A stretch of DNA of 64,000 nucleotides, taken from NCBI RefSeq assembly GCF_000764535.1, contig NZ_CP009571.1, forward strand, positions 3,782,001-3,846,000. The letters run 5' to 3'. Made by a program: the position numbers and the translations under genes. The DNA comes from Sphingomonas taxi. Lineage in GTDB: Bacteria > Pseudomonadota > Alphaproteobacteria > Sphingomonadales > Sphingomonadaceae. Each line of letters opens with the position of its first letter. The stretch's first letter is position 1. This document shows, piece by piece, positions 9,566-18,234 of the stretch. The notes beneath the pieces were generated by a model. It was not told where the DNA came from, ran no database searches, and was given only the letters and a program-made list of their open reading frames with translations.

Positions 9566-11056
9566 TTGGATCGTTTCTCTTTCTCTCCCGATCCGGTCGT
9601 ACCGGTGGTCGCTGCCCCGGCGGTGCGACGGTCGATCGATGCGTTCGGCGCGCGGCTGGACGCGGCGGACCCGGTCGTCATCGGGTTCCGCGACGCGACG
9701 CTGCCGATGGCGGTCAGCGACCCGACGCTGCCCGACGATCCGATCATCTACGTCAATGCCGCGTTCGAGCGGCTGACGGGCTATGCCGCCGACGAGATCG
9801 TCGGGCGCAACTGTCGGTTCCTGCAGGGCCCGGCGACCGACCCCGACGACGTCGCCCGGCTGCGCGACGCGATCGCGGCGCGGCGGCGGATCGAGATCGA
9901 CCTGCTCAACCATCGCCGCGACGGCACCGCCTTCTGGAACCGGCTGACCGTCGCGCCGGTGTTCGGCGACGATGGCGCGCTGACCTATTTCGTCGCCTCG
10001 CAGACCGACGTGACGCTGGAACGGCACCGGCTGGTCGAGCTGATCGCGGACCGCGACGCGCTGCAGGTCGAGGTCGCGGTGCAGGAGGCGGCGCTGGCCG
10101 AGCGCGAGTTGCAGTTGCAGCTCGCGCTGCGTGCCGGGGGGCTGGGCTATTGGAGCTTCGACGTCGCGTCGCGGGTGCTGGAGGCCTCGCCCGGCTGCAA
10201 GGCAATCTTCGGCCGCACGCCGGACGAACCGTTCACCTATGCCGATTTCGCCGCCGCGGTGCATCCCGAGGACATGGCGACGGTCGCCGCGGCGATCGAC
10301 GAGACGATCGCCGGCGTGGCGGACTGCGCGCACGATTACCGCATCGTCACGCCCGCCGGCGAGCTGCGCTGGGTGCAGACGCGCGGCGAGGTGACGCGTC
10401 GCGACGGTACGGCGCCGACGACAATGATCGGCTTCTCGACCGACATCAGCGCGCGCAAATTCGCCGAGGAGCATCGCGCGGTGCTGGCGCAGGAGCTGAC
10501 GCACCGGGTGAAGAACACGCTGGCGACGGTGAGCGCGGTGGTCAGCCAGACGCTGCGCAACGCCGGCTCGATCGCCGAGGCGCAGGAGGCAATCGGCGGG
10601 CGGATCGCCAGCCTCGGCGCGGCGCACGACCTGCTGATCCGCGACGAGGTGGAGGGCGCGGCGCTCGGCGAGGTCGCCGAAGGCGTGCTGATGCCCTTCA
10701 TGGACCGTGCCGGCCGCGTCTTCTCGATCGAGGGACCGGAGGTACGGCTGTCGCCCGCGATCACGCTGGCGATGTCGATGGCGCTGCACGAACTGGCGAC
10801 CAATGCGGCCAAATATGGCGCGCTGTCGGTGGCGGGCGGGCATGTCGCGGTGCGCTGGCAGCACGTCGACGCCGGCGACCCGCATCGCATCCGTTTCTCC
10901 TGGGTGGAGAGCGGCGGCCCGCCGGTGGCGCCGCCGACGCGCACCGGCTTCGGCACGCGGATGATCTCGCGCGTGCTCGCGCAGCACGTGCGCGGGCAGG
11001 CCTCGATCGACTATCCGCCCGAAGGCGTGCGCTTCGTCATCGATGCGGTGATCTGA
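9566..11056 (+). CDS. LOV-PAS HWE-family sensor histidine kinase (blue-light type)
   Basis: 496 residues. TTG 9566 is the first possible start (in-frame TAG at 9551); GTG 9605 is an alternative and neither has a strong ribosome site. The first PAS domain (about residues 35-150) carries the full LOV signature GRNCRFLQG, with Cys83 as the flavin-adduct cysteine. A second PAS (about 170-300) lacks it. The kinase core has ELTHRVKNTL with phospho-acceptor His313, the N box HELATNAAKYGALS, and WVE, which places it in the HWE/HisKA_2 group. Such kinases often feed the PhyR general stress response; that link is inferred. No response regulator is adjacent on this strand. Confidence 0.92.
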   Translation: MDRFSFSPDPVVPVVAAPAVRRSIDAFGARLDAADPVVIGFRDATLPMAVSDPTLPDDPIIYVNAAFERLTGYAADEIVGRNCRFLQGPATDPDDVARLRDAIAARRRIEIDLLNHRRDGTAFWNRLTVAPVFGDDGALTYFVASQTDVTLERHRLVELIADRDALQVEVAVQEAALAERELQLQLALRAGGLGYWSFDVASRVLEASPGCKAIFGRTPDEPFTYADFAAAVHPEDMATVAAAIDETIAGVADCAHDYRIVTPAGELRWVQTRGEVTRRDGTAPTTMIGFSTDISARKFAEEHRAVLAQELTHRVKNTLATVSAVVSQTLRNAGSIAEAQEAIGGRIASLGAAHDLLIRDEVEGAALGEVAEGVLMPFMDRAGRVFSIEGPEVRLSPAITLAMSMALHELATNAAKYGALSVAGGHVAVRWQHVDAGDPHRIRFSWVESGGPPVAPPTRTGFGTRMISRVLAQHVRGQASIDYPPEGVRFVIDAVI

Positions 11057-11083
11057 GCGCGGACAGCGGCCGGCGACGCCGCA

Positions 11084-13291
11084 TCAGCCGTTGCGGAGCG
11101 GGGCGAGGCGCTGGAAGGCGGCGCTGAGCGCGTCGATCGAATAGGGTTTGTGGAGCAGCTCGAACTCGCCGGCGCCATGCTTGGACAGGATCTCGCTATA
11201 GCCGCTGGTCAGGATGATCGGCAGCGCCGGCAGGCGAGTGCGGATCAGCTGCGCCAGTTCGATGCCGTTCATCCCCGGCATCATCACGTCGGAGAAGACG
11301 ACGTCGAAGCCGTCGCCATCCCCTTCCAGCCGGCCGAGCGCCTCCTTGGCGTTGCGCGCGAGCACGATGTCGTGGCCGAGGTCGCTGAGCGCGGCGGTGG
11401 CGAAGGTGCCGACCTCGGGATTGTCCTCGACCACCAGGATGCGCAGCGACGCGGCGGTCGCGGCGGCGGGCGGCGCAGGCGGCGGCGCGACGGCGGGCGC
11501 GGCGCGTTCGCGTGGCAGGAACAAGGTGAAGGTCGCGCCCTCGCCGACGCGGCTGGTCGCCAGGACGTCGCCGCCCGATTGCTTGGCGAAGCCGAACACC
11601 TGCGACAGGCCGAGACCGGTGCCGTGACCGACGCCCTTGGAGGTGAAGAACGGCTCGAAGATCCGATCGATATGGTCGGGCGGGATGCCGGTGCCGGTGT
11701 CGGTGATCGACACTTTGAGGAAGTCGCCCCGGCGCGCGCTGTGGCCGCGTACCGGCGGGATGCAGTCGCAGGTGTCGACCGCGATCGTCAGCCGGCCCTC
11801 CTCGCCCATCGCGTCGCGCGCATTGACCGCCATGTTGACGATCGCGGTCTCGAACTGGCTGACGTCGGCATGCGCGAAACAGGCGGCGTCGGGCAGATCG
11901 AGGTCGACGGTGATCAGCGCGCCGGCCAGCATCTCCATCATGTCGGTCAGCCCGCGGATCGTATCGCCGACGTCGAACACCTGCGGGGTCAGCGACGAAC
12001 GCCGGGCGAAGGCGAGCAGCTGGCCGGTCAGCGTGCTCGCCCGGTCGGCGGTCTGGGCGATCGCCTCGATATAGCGGTCGCGCCGTTCCGCGCTCAGCCC
12101 CGGCCGGCGCAGCAGCTCGGTCGAGCCGCGGATAACAGTCAGCAAATTGTTGAAATCGTGCGCGATGCCGCCGGTGAGCTGGCCGAGTGTCTCCATCTTC
12201 TGCGCCTGGCGCAGCGCGTCGTGGGCGCGGGTCAGCGCTTCGCTGCGTTCGGCGACGCGGCGTTCGAGCGTGTCGTTGACCTCCTGCACCGCGCGGAACA
12301 GCCGCGCATTGTCGATCGCGATCGCCGCCTGCGCGGCGATGCCGACGAGCAGCCGCTCGTGACGGGCGTGGAAGCGGCCGGGCTCGGGATGGCCGAACAG
12401 CAGTCCGCCGAGCACCTCGCCGGAGCGCGACGCGACCGGCGCGGCCAGATAGCTGCGCACCGGCAGATGGCCTTCGGGCAGGCCGCGGTGCGGGGCGTTG
12501 TGGCCGTAGCGCGGGTCCGACTGGATGTCGTCGGAGCGCAGCACCCCTTCGTTGCGGAAGGTCGGCGTGAACACCGCGGTTGCGCGCGGCTTGCCGAACC
12601 CCTCGAACGCGGCGCGGCTGGCGCCGGACAAGGTGAACAGATGGAGCCGCTCGCCGTCATCGTCCCGCTGGTTGTGGAAATAGGCGCCGAACTGGGCGCC
12701 GGTCAGCGTCACGCCGGCATCGGTGACCATCTGCACGAGCGGTTCGAGGTCGAGTTCGGCGGCGAGCGCGGTGCCGATGTGGTTGAGCGTCTCGAGACTG
12801 TGCGTCTCGGCGATCAGCTCCTGCTCCAACGCCACCGCCTGCGTCACCTCGATGACGACCGCAAGGACGCCGCCCGCGGTGCCGGCCGGATCGAACACCG
12901 GTGCGTAGGTCAGGTCGAAGAACACCTCGGCCGGGAAACCGTCGCGGTGGACGGTGATCCGCTGGCGCGAGAAGCTCAGCGGCTCGCCCGCGAGGCCGGC
13001 GCGCAGCACGCGACGGTTGAAGTCCGCCGCCTCGGGCCAAGCCTGCGTGATCGGCTGGCCGAGGATGGCGGGATGGTAGCGGCCGGCGATGACGGCGTAT
13101 CGATCGTTGTAGATCAGCCGGCCCTCGTCGCCCCACAGCAGCGCCATCGGCAGCGGCGATTGCAGGACGATGTCGGTGACCGTCTTGAGGTGCGGCGGCC
13201 AGCGATCGCGTGGCCCCAGCGGCGTCGCCGCCCAGTCGTGGGCGGCGACCAGCGCCGCCATCTCACCGCCACGACTGGGAAAATCCGTCAA
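11084..13291 (-). CDS. Hybrid sensor histidine kinase (PAS-GAF-HisKA-HATPase-REC)
   Basis: 735 residues. A PAS-like N-terminus starts with the WAATPLGPRDRWP motif seen in many proteobacterial PAS kinases. A GAF domain follows at about 165-335, then a short coiled coil (NDTLERRVAERSEAL). The HisKA motif GGIAHDFNNLL has His378. The ATP-binding domain follows (VNARDAM, DTGTGIP, GTGLGLS). After a Pro/Ala linker comes a receiver domain with Asp668 in SDVMMPGMNG and Lys in HKPYS. There is no transmembrane segment, so it is a cytoplasmic sensor. It is convergent with the LOV kinase gene, 27 nt apart. Confidence 0.92.
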   Translation of the reverse strand: MTDFPSRGGEMAALVAAHDWAATPLGPRDRWPPHLKTVTDIVLQSPLPMALLWGDEGRLIYNDRYAVIAGRYHPAILGQPITQAWPEAADFNRRVLRAGLAGEPLSFSRQRITVHRDGFPAEVFFDLTYAPVFDPAGTAGGVLAVVIEVTQAVALEQELIAETHSLETLNHIGTALAAELDLEPLVQMVTDAGVTLTGAQFGAYFHNQRDDDGERLHLFTLSGASRAAFEGFGKPRATAVFTPTFRNEGVLRSDDIQSDPRYGHNAPHRGLPEGHLPVRSYLAAPVASRSGEVLGGLLFGHPEPGRFHARHERLLVGIAAQAAIAIDNARLFRAVQEVNDTLERRVAERSEALTRAHDALRQAQKMETLGQLTGGIAHDFNNLLTVIRGSTELLRRPGLSAERRDRYIEAIAQTADRASTLTGQLLAFARRSSLTPQVFDVGDTIRGLTDMMEMLAGALITVDLDLPDAACFAHADVSQFETAIVNMAVNARDAMGEEGRLTIAVDTCDCIPPVRGHSARRGDFLKVSITDTGTGIPPDHIDRIFEPFFTSKGVGHGTGLGLSQVFGFAKQSGGDVLATSRVGEGATFTLFLPRERAAPAVAPPPAPPAAATAASLRILVVEDNPEVGTFATAALSDLGHDIVLARNAKEALGRLEGDGDGFDVVFSDVMMPGMNGIELAQLIRTRLPALPIILTSGYSEILSKHGAGEFELLHKPYSIDALSAAFQRLAPLRNG

Positions 13292-13408
13292 TTCTCGGGC
13301 CTTGTCATGGTCGCATCACCGATCAGAACCGGCGAGCGGCCGAACTGATCCCGATCAATGTGCGCCCATGCCGCAGGTCGTCGCAAACCGGGACGGTACG
13401 GGTCGTGT

Positions 13409-13882
13409 TCAGCCGGCACCGGGTTTGCGCTGTTCGGCCTCGTAATCGGCGTCGGTGCCGATCTTGCCGCTCGTCTCCGCCTCGGCAACGCCATCGGTGG
13501 CGGTCGCAGTGACCGGGCCGTCGGTGCCGGCGACCGCATGATCCCGGCGGTCGGCGGTCGGCACTGCGTTGCCGCCATCGTCGGTCGCGTCGGCGCCCTC
13601 GCGCGAGCCGGTCGCGGCGTTGGCGACGCTGGCGTCGTCGTCGCCGGCCTGGCCGCTGCCGTGATAGGCGATCTCCGTCTGGCCGCCGTGGCCCATGAAG
13701 CCGCCGCCCTCGGGCGTCTTGCCGGTGTGCGGATTGGGATAGGCACCGCCGCTGCTCTCGCCACCGGCGCTGCGGCCGTGGATCTCGCGCTCGCCGCCGC
13801 CGGGGACGCCCGAGACGCCGTCCGGCGCGCCCTTGCTGGCCGGGTTGCCGCTGACCGGATTGGGGACCTTGTCGTCGCTCAT
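13409..13882 (-). CDS. Small hydrophilic, probably disordered protein
   Basis: 157 residues from the second of two consecutive ATGs (13885 and 13882); AAGGA sits 7 nt before the second. The composition is dominated by Gly, Ala, Asp, Glu, Thr and Ser, with no Cys and no hydrophobic core. Segments such as YPNPHTGKTPEGGG and GHGGQTEIAYHGSGQAG resemble uncharacterised hydrophilic proteins I associate with sphingomonads. A role in stress or desiccation tolerance is only a guess from the composition and the neighbouring sensor kinases. Confidence 0.65.
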   Translation of the reverse strand: MSDDKVPNPVSGNPASKGAPDGVSGVPGGGEREIHGRSAGGESSGGAYPNPHTGKTPEGGGFMGHGGQTEIAYHGSGQAGDDDASVANAATGSREGADATDDGGNAVPTADRRDHAVAGTDGPVTATATDGVAEAETSGKIGTDADYEAEQRKPGAG

Positions 13883-13982
13883 CATGTCATCCTTGGTCGT
13901 GGCCGCGGTTGCAGCCTCGATAGCCAAGCGATGCGGGTCCGCGATCGTTCCTCGCTTGAGGTGCGATTGACCGGCGTCGGCG

Positions 13983-15092
13983 TCACGCCGCGGGCAGGCG
14001 GCGGTTCAGGCGGGTACGGATCGGCACGTCCCAGCGCGCATGCGCGAGGCCGGCGAACAACATGGCGAAGACGAACAATGCGGCCGCGACCGTCGCGGTC
14101 AGCCAGCCCGGTCCCTGCCGCCCGGCGATCCAGTTCATGTAGAGATACACGAACGGATAATGGGTGATGTAGATCGGGTAGGAGAGGCGCCCCGCCAGCT
14201 TGCAGAGCACGACGACGCGCGGGCCGCCGTGCGAATGGCGGCCGGCGACGATGATCGCAGGGAACAGGATCAGCACGCAGGCGGCTTCGTAGAGGCCGTT
14301 GAGCTTGAGCGCGCCGATGGCGGGGAAAACCGGCGCGGCGAAGGCGAGCGCAAGCACGATGCTGAGCGTGACGAAGCCGAGCCGCAGTCGCGGCAACCGA
14401 TCGCCGAGCCGGTAGAGCAGCAGCCCGGTGACGAAGGGATAGGCGAGCCGGACCGGGGCACCCCAGAAATTGGCGAGGCCCCAGCCGGTGTCGTAGGAGC
14501 CGAGCGTCAGCGCGGTCGCGGCGGAGACGATGGCGGCGAGCAGGGCGACGCTGGCGAGCGCGCGCAGGCCGAGCCGGCGCAGCAGCAGCGCGTAGGCAAG
14601 ATTGGCGATATATTCCTGGAAGAGCGTCCAGGCCGGCGCGTTGAGCGGGTGACTGTCGCCGAGCCGGTTGGCGAGCGGCAGCGACGGCAGCGCGAGCAGG
14701 CCGGCGGCGAAGGCGAGCGCGATCAGTCCGGCGGACGCATCCTGCTTGTCGCCCGCGAAGGGATCGAAGAGGTAGCTGACCAGCCCCAGCACCGTACCCA
14801 GTATGACGAGCGGATGCAGCCGGACGAGGCGCCGCGCCAGAAAGCCGCGCGTCGTCATCCGCGGCCAGCGATCGTCATAGGCGTAACCGATGACGAAGCC
14901 GGACAGCGCGAAGAAGAAGTCTACCGCCAGATAGGCGTGGGGCAGCGCCAGCTTCGATGCGTCGAACAGGACCGCGATTCCCTGGATGTGGAAGGCGACC
15001 ACCAGCAGCGCGGCGGTGCCGCGCAGGCCGTCGAGCACCTCGAAATGCGTCTTGCCGACGCTGGTGCGGTCGGGCGCCGGGTTCGCGGTCAT
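13983..15092 (-). CDS. Membrane acyltransferase, acyltransferase-3 family
   Basis: 369 residues from ATG 15092, which overlaps the stop of the upstream acetyltransferase gene; the longer open frame to 15551 is a shadow of that gene. There are about ten transmembrane segments. The family marker is present early: FEVLDGLRGTAALLVVAFH, with the catalytic-type His, and RxR-like basic residues in RGFLARRLVRLHP. These integral membrane enzymes O-acylate sugars or other exported polymers. Third gene of the 16331-to-13983 operon. Confidence 0.88.
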   Translation of the reverse strand: MTANPAPDRTSVGKTHFEVLDGLRGTAALLVVAFHIQGIAVLFDASKLALPHAYLAVDFFFALSGFVIGYAYDDRWPRMTTRGFLARRLVRLHPLVILGTVLGLVSYLFDPFAGDKQDASAGLIALAFAAGLLALPSLPLANRLGDSHPLNAPAWTLFQEYIANLAYALLLRRLGLRALASVALLAAIVSAATALTLGSYDTGWGLANFWGAPVRLAYPFVTGLLLYRLGDRLPRLRLGFVTLSIVLALAFAAPVFPAIGALKLNGLYEAACVLILFPAIIVAGRHSHGGPRVVVLCKLAGRLSYPIYITHYPFVYLYMNWIAGRQGPGWLTATVAAALFVFAMLFAGLAHARWDVPIRTRLNRRLPAA

Positions 15093-15637
15093 GCGCGCAG
15101 CACGCGGGCGGGGTTGCCGGCGACGGTGGCGCCGGCGGGCACGTCGCGGGTAACGACGCTGCCCGCGCCGACGATCGCATCGTCGCCGATCGTCACGCCG
15201 GGCAGGATCAGCGCGCCGCCGCCGATCCAGACGTTGGCGCCGATGCGGATCGGCCGGCCGAATTCGAGCATCGCCGCGCGCGCTGCGGGGTCGCGCGGAT
15301 GATCGGCGGTGAGGATCTGGACGCCCGGTCCGATCTGCGTCCCCGCACCGATCTCCACCGCGACCACGTCGAGGATGACGCAGCCGAAGTTGAGGAACAC
15401 GCCGTCGCCGAGCCGGATATTGTCGCCATAATCGCAATGGAAGGGCGAGCGCACGGTGACGCCGCGGCCGACCGCACCGAGCCCTTCGACGAGCAGGGCG
15501 TGGCGCTCGGCCGGGCTTGCTGCGGCGGCGGCATTGTAGCGCGCCATCCATCGCGCGGCGCGCGCGGCGTCGGCGGCGATCTCGGGATCGTCGGCGGTGT
15601 AGAGATCGCCCGCCAGCATCTTCTCTTTCTCGGTCAT
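15089..15637 (-). CDS. Sugar O-acetyltransferase (maltose/galactoside acetyltransferase type)
   Basis: 182 residues. The N-terminal Mac domain (KEKMLAGDLYTADDPEI) is followed by left-handed beta-helix hexapeptide repeats (VRSPFHCDYGDNIRLGDGV, IGPGVQI, IGANVWIGGG, ILPGVTIG, IVGAGSVVTRDVPAGATVAGNPA). The His of LTADHP matches the family's active-site region. It transfers acetyl from acetyl-CoA to a sugar hydroxyl in the cytoplasm. It starts 4 nt after the DUF1349 gene stop and its own stop overlaps the acyltransferase start. Confidence 0.92.
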   Translation of the reverse strand: MTEKEKMLAGDLYTADDPEIAADAARAARWMARYNAAAAASPAERHALLVEGLGAVGRGVTVRSPFHCDYGDNIRLGDGVFLNFGCVILDVVAVEIGAGTQIGPGVQILTADHPRDPAARAAMLEFGRPIRIGANVWIGGGALILPGVTIGDDAIVGAGSVVTRDVPAGATVAGNPARVLRA

Positions 15638-15641
15638 CGCC

Positions 15642-16331
15642 TCAGCTCAGATCGTGGAGGTCTTTGCCGAGCGGCGCGGTGATGCGCAGATCGGAGAAGC
15701 GCACGCCGAGCCCGCTGCGCTCCGGCGTGCAGGCCATCGGTCCGACCCGGTAGGAGGAGGCGACGGGAAAGGGGGCGAGGCGGACCAGCTGCCAGGTCTT
15801 GCCGTCGGCGGAGACCTGCAACCGCAGCACTCCCTTGGCCACCGTCGCCCGCATCCAGAAGTCGGACGCGTCGCCGGTGTAGCGGCCGGTCGCCCAGTCC
15901 GAGCGGCCGTCGGTCAGCACGCTGCTCAGCATCGCCGCGCCGTCCGACAATTCGATCCCCGCCTTGACCCAGCGGCGTTCGTCGACGCGGACCATGATGC
16001 CGGCCTGATCGTAGAGCTGCTGGTAATCGCCGCGGATGCGCAGTTGCGCGGTGAAGGCGGCGGGGGTGGGGAAACCGAGGAAATGACCACTGTCACGGGT
16101 GAAGCCGTAATGCGTCTCGCGCCAGAAATCGGTGGCGCGATCGGTGACGATGCTCAGGTCGTCGGCGGCGTCGGCGTGCCATTGCTTGGGCGGATTGAGC
16201 CAGCGCCCGTCGTGGCGGCCGAGCACCGGCGCATCCGCCGCCTGACCGAGTGCCGCACCGGCGGTTGCGGGCAGCGCCAGTGCCGCGGCACCGCCGAGCA
16301 CGGTACGACGGGATAAGGGCGGTTGGGACAT
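15642..16331 (-). CDS. DUF1349-type concanavalin-like protein with Tat signal
   Basis: 229 residues from ATG 16331. The N-terminus SRRTVLGG followed by a hydrophobic stretch is a twin-arginine export signal. The mature part is a jelly-roll of the DUF1349 family (YQQLYDQAGIMVRVDERRWVKAGIELSDG is typical; VGPMACTPERSGLGVRFSDL at the end). The family, sometimes called 'regulation of enolase protein 1', is thought to bind carbohydrate; its biochemical role is unsettled. It is first in an operon with two acyl-transfer genes and is divergent from the TetR gene. Confidence 0.82.
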   Translation of the reverse strand: MSQPPLSRRTVLGGAAALALPATAGAALGQAADAPVLGRHDGRWLNPPKQWHADAADDLSIVTDRATDFWRETHYGFTRDSGHFLGFPTPAAFTAQLRIRGDYQQLYDQAGIMVRVDERRWVKAGIELSDGAAMLSSVLTDGRSDWATGRYTGDASDFWMRATVAKGVLRLQVSADGKTWQLVRLAPFPVASSYRVGPMACTPERSGLGVRFSDLRITAPLGKDLHDLS

Positions 16332-16381
16332 GATCGGCGGCCTTTCTTGCGATACGGCGGCGTCGGCCGCGAAGAATGCGC

Positions 16382-16400
16382 GTACATGTACAAATGTACA
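16382..16400. promoter_or_regulatory. Candidate TetR operator between divergent genes
   Basis: The 92-nt gap between the divergent DUF1349 and TetR genes holds two overlapping palindromes: GTACATGTAC (16382-16391) and TGTACAAATGTACA (16387-16400), the latter two TGTACA arms around AA. The placement, 50 nt from one start and 23 nt from the other, is what an autoregulating TetR repressor would use to control both directions. The binding itself is inferred. Confidence 0.6.
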
Positions 16401-16423
16401 CATGAATGGCAAAGGAAGAATGC

Positions 16424-16975
16424 GTGATATCCGGCGAACCCAAGCGGAACGATCCCGATCGCCGGCAGCGGATCGTCGATGCGACGCTGGAGGTGATCGC
16501 GCAGCATGGCGTCGCGGCGACGACGCACCGGCGGATCGCCGCGGCGGCGGCGGTGCCGCTGGGATCGGTGACCTATTATTTCGCGTCGCTGGAGGCGCTG
16601 CTGACCACCGCCTTCCTGCAACTGGCGGCGGAATCGTCGGCGGCATTCGCGGCCCGGCTGGCGGAGGCGCAGGACCGCGACGGCGCGCGTGCGGCGATCG
16701 TCGACATCATCGCCGAATCGATCTGGGCGGAACCGCGCACGTTGCTGCTCAGCTACGAACTCTATGCCTTCGCCGCGCGCCACCCGCCGGTGACCGCGGT
16801 GATGCAGCGATGGATGGACGACAGCCGCGCGGCGCTGGAACGCTTCTTCGATCCGCTCACCGCACGCGCGCTGGATGCGCTGGTCGAGGGGATCGGCATC
16901 CACAATTCGATCGACCGCCAGCCGCTGCAACGCGACGCGATCCGCGAGATCGTCGATCGTGTGGCCGGCGCCTGA
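16424..16975 (+). CDS. TetR family transcriptional regulator
   Basis: 183 residues from GTG 16424, preferred because AGGA lies 7 nt upstream; ATG 16406 in the same frame would add six residues. The N-terminal helix-turn-helix reads RRQRIVDATLEVIAQHGVAATTHRRIAAAAAVPLG (shown in two halves by its key residues) followed by SVTYYFASLEALL, the typical TetR YYF turn. The C-terminal ligand domain is all-helical. It probably represses the divergent DUF1349-acetyltransferase-acyltransferase operon, the MFS gene downstream (77 nt), or both. Confidence 0.9.
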   Translation: MISGEPKRNDPDRRQRIVDATLEVIAQHGVAATTHRRIAAAAAVPLGSVTYYFASLEALLTTAFLQLAAESSAAFAARLAEAQDRDGARAAIVDIIAESIWAEPRTLLLSYELYAFAARHPPVTAVMQRWMDDSRAALERFFDPLTARALDALVEGIGIHNSIDRQPLQRDAIREIVDRVAGA

Positions 16976-17052
16976 TCCGCCTTTTCCACGATCGAGCGCG
17001 GGCCTGGCGATCGGCGCGCGACGCGAGGCGCGGGAGGCGTTAGGCGGCGGCG

Positions 17053-18234
17053 ATGACCGACCAGACCGACCATGCCGGGATCAGCCCGGGGCTCACCGCG
17101 ATCTTCTCGCTCGCCTGCGGGCTGATGGTCGCCAACCTCTATTACGCGCAGGCGCTCATCGGCGAGATCGCGCCGGCGCTGGGGCTGCACGGTGGCGTCG
17201 CCGGGCTCGTCGTCACGCTGACCCAGCTCGGCTATGGTGCCGGGCTGTTCTTCGTCGTCTCGCTCGCCGACCGGGTCGAGAACAAGCGGCTGATCCTGCT
17301 GCTCACCGTCGGCGCCTGCCTCGGGCTGGTCGGGATCTGGACCGCGACGGGGGCGACGGGCTTTCTGATCTTCTCGTTCCTCACCGGCTTCTGCTCGGTT
17401 GGCGCGCAGATCATGGTGCCGCTCGCCGCGCATCTCGCCCCCGAACGGCGCCGCGGCCAGGTGGTCGGCAACATCATGGGCGGGCTGATCACCGGCATCA
17501 TGCTCGCCCGGCCACTGGCCAACGGGCTCGCCGCGGTGGCGGGGTGGCGCGCGATCTTCGGACTGTCGGCGATCGGCATGGCGCTGCTCGCCTTGCTCAT
17601 CGCGCGCACCGTGCCGCAGCGGCGGCCCAAGCCCGATCTGAGCTATGGCGCGCTCCTGCGGTCGGGCCTGTCGCTGCTCGTCCGCACGCCCGCGATCCGC
17701 CGCCGCACCGCCTATCAGGCGACGATGTTCGCCGCGTTCAACCTGTTCTGGACGACGGTGCCGCTGCTGCTCGCGCAGCGTTTCGGGCTCGGCCAGATGG
17801 GGATCGCGCTGTTCGCGCTCGCCGGGGCGGGCGGCGCGCTGGCGGCGCCGATCGCGGGGCGGCTCGGCGACCGCGGCCATGTCCGCGCCGGCACCGCGGG
17901 CGCGCTGGCGGCGGCGATCCTCGCCTTCCTGCTCGCCGGCTGGGCCGGGGCGGCGCATGCGCTGATCCTGCTCGCGGTCGCGGCGGTGGTGCTCGACGCG
18001 GCGACGCAGATGAACCAGGTGCTCGGCCAGCGCGTGCTCTTCTCGATCGCGCCCGAGGCGCGCGGGCGGATCAATTCGGTCTATATGACGATGGTCTTCC
18101 TCGCCGGTGCGCTCGGCTCGACACTGGCGACGATCAGCTATGACCGCGGCGGCTGGACCGCGACCGCCGCCGTCGGCGCGGTGCTGACGACGGCGGTGTT
18201 CCTGCTGTTCCTGACCGAGCGCCGCGCCGCCTAG
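17053..18234 (+). CDS. MFS transporter, drug/sugar efflux type
   Basis: 393 residues, 12 predicted transmembrane segments, short N-terminus. Loop 2-3 is DRVENKRL, and the first half contains NLYYAQALIGEIA, which is characteristic of a group of MFS exporters annotated as arabinose or multidrug efflux proteins. It lies 77 nt after the TetR gene on the same strand, the common repressor-pump arrangement. Its last 4 nt overlap the end of the convergent DUF885 gene. Confidence 0.87.
   Translation: MTDQTDHAGISPGLTAIFSLACGLMVANLYYAQALIGEIAPALGLHGGVAGLVVTLTQLGYGAGLFFVVSLADRVENKRLILLLTVGACLGLVGIWTATGATGFLIFSFLTGFCSVGAQIMVPLAAHLAPERRRGQVVGNIMGGLITGIMLARPLANGLAAVAGWRAIFGLSAIGMALLALLIARTVPQRRPKPDLSYGALLRSGLSLLVRTPAIRRRTAYQATMFAAFNLFWTTVPLLLAQRFGLGQMGIALFALAGAGGALAAPIAGRLGDRGHVRAGTAGALAAAILAFLLAGWAGAAHALILLAVAAVVLDAATQMNQVLGQRVLFSIAPEARGRINSVYMTMVFLAGALGSTLATISYDRGGWTATAAVGAVLTTAVFLLFLTERRAA

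Noticed and set aside
13947..13951. GGAAC (minus strand) as an EcfG-type -35 for the hydrophilic protein
   Set aside because: The -10 spacing gives CGCTT instead of CGTT, so the match is too weak to report as a promoter.
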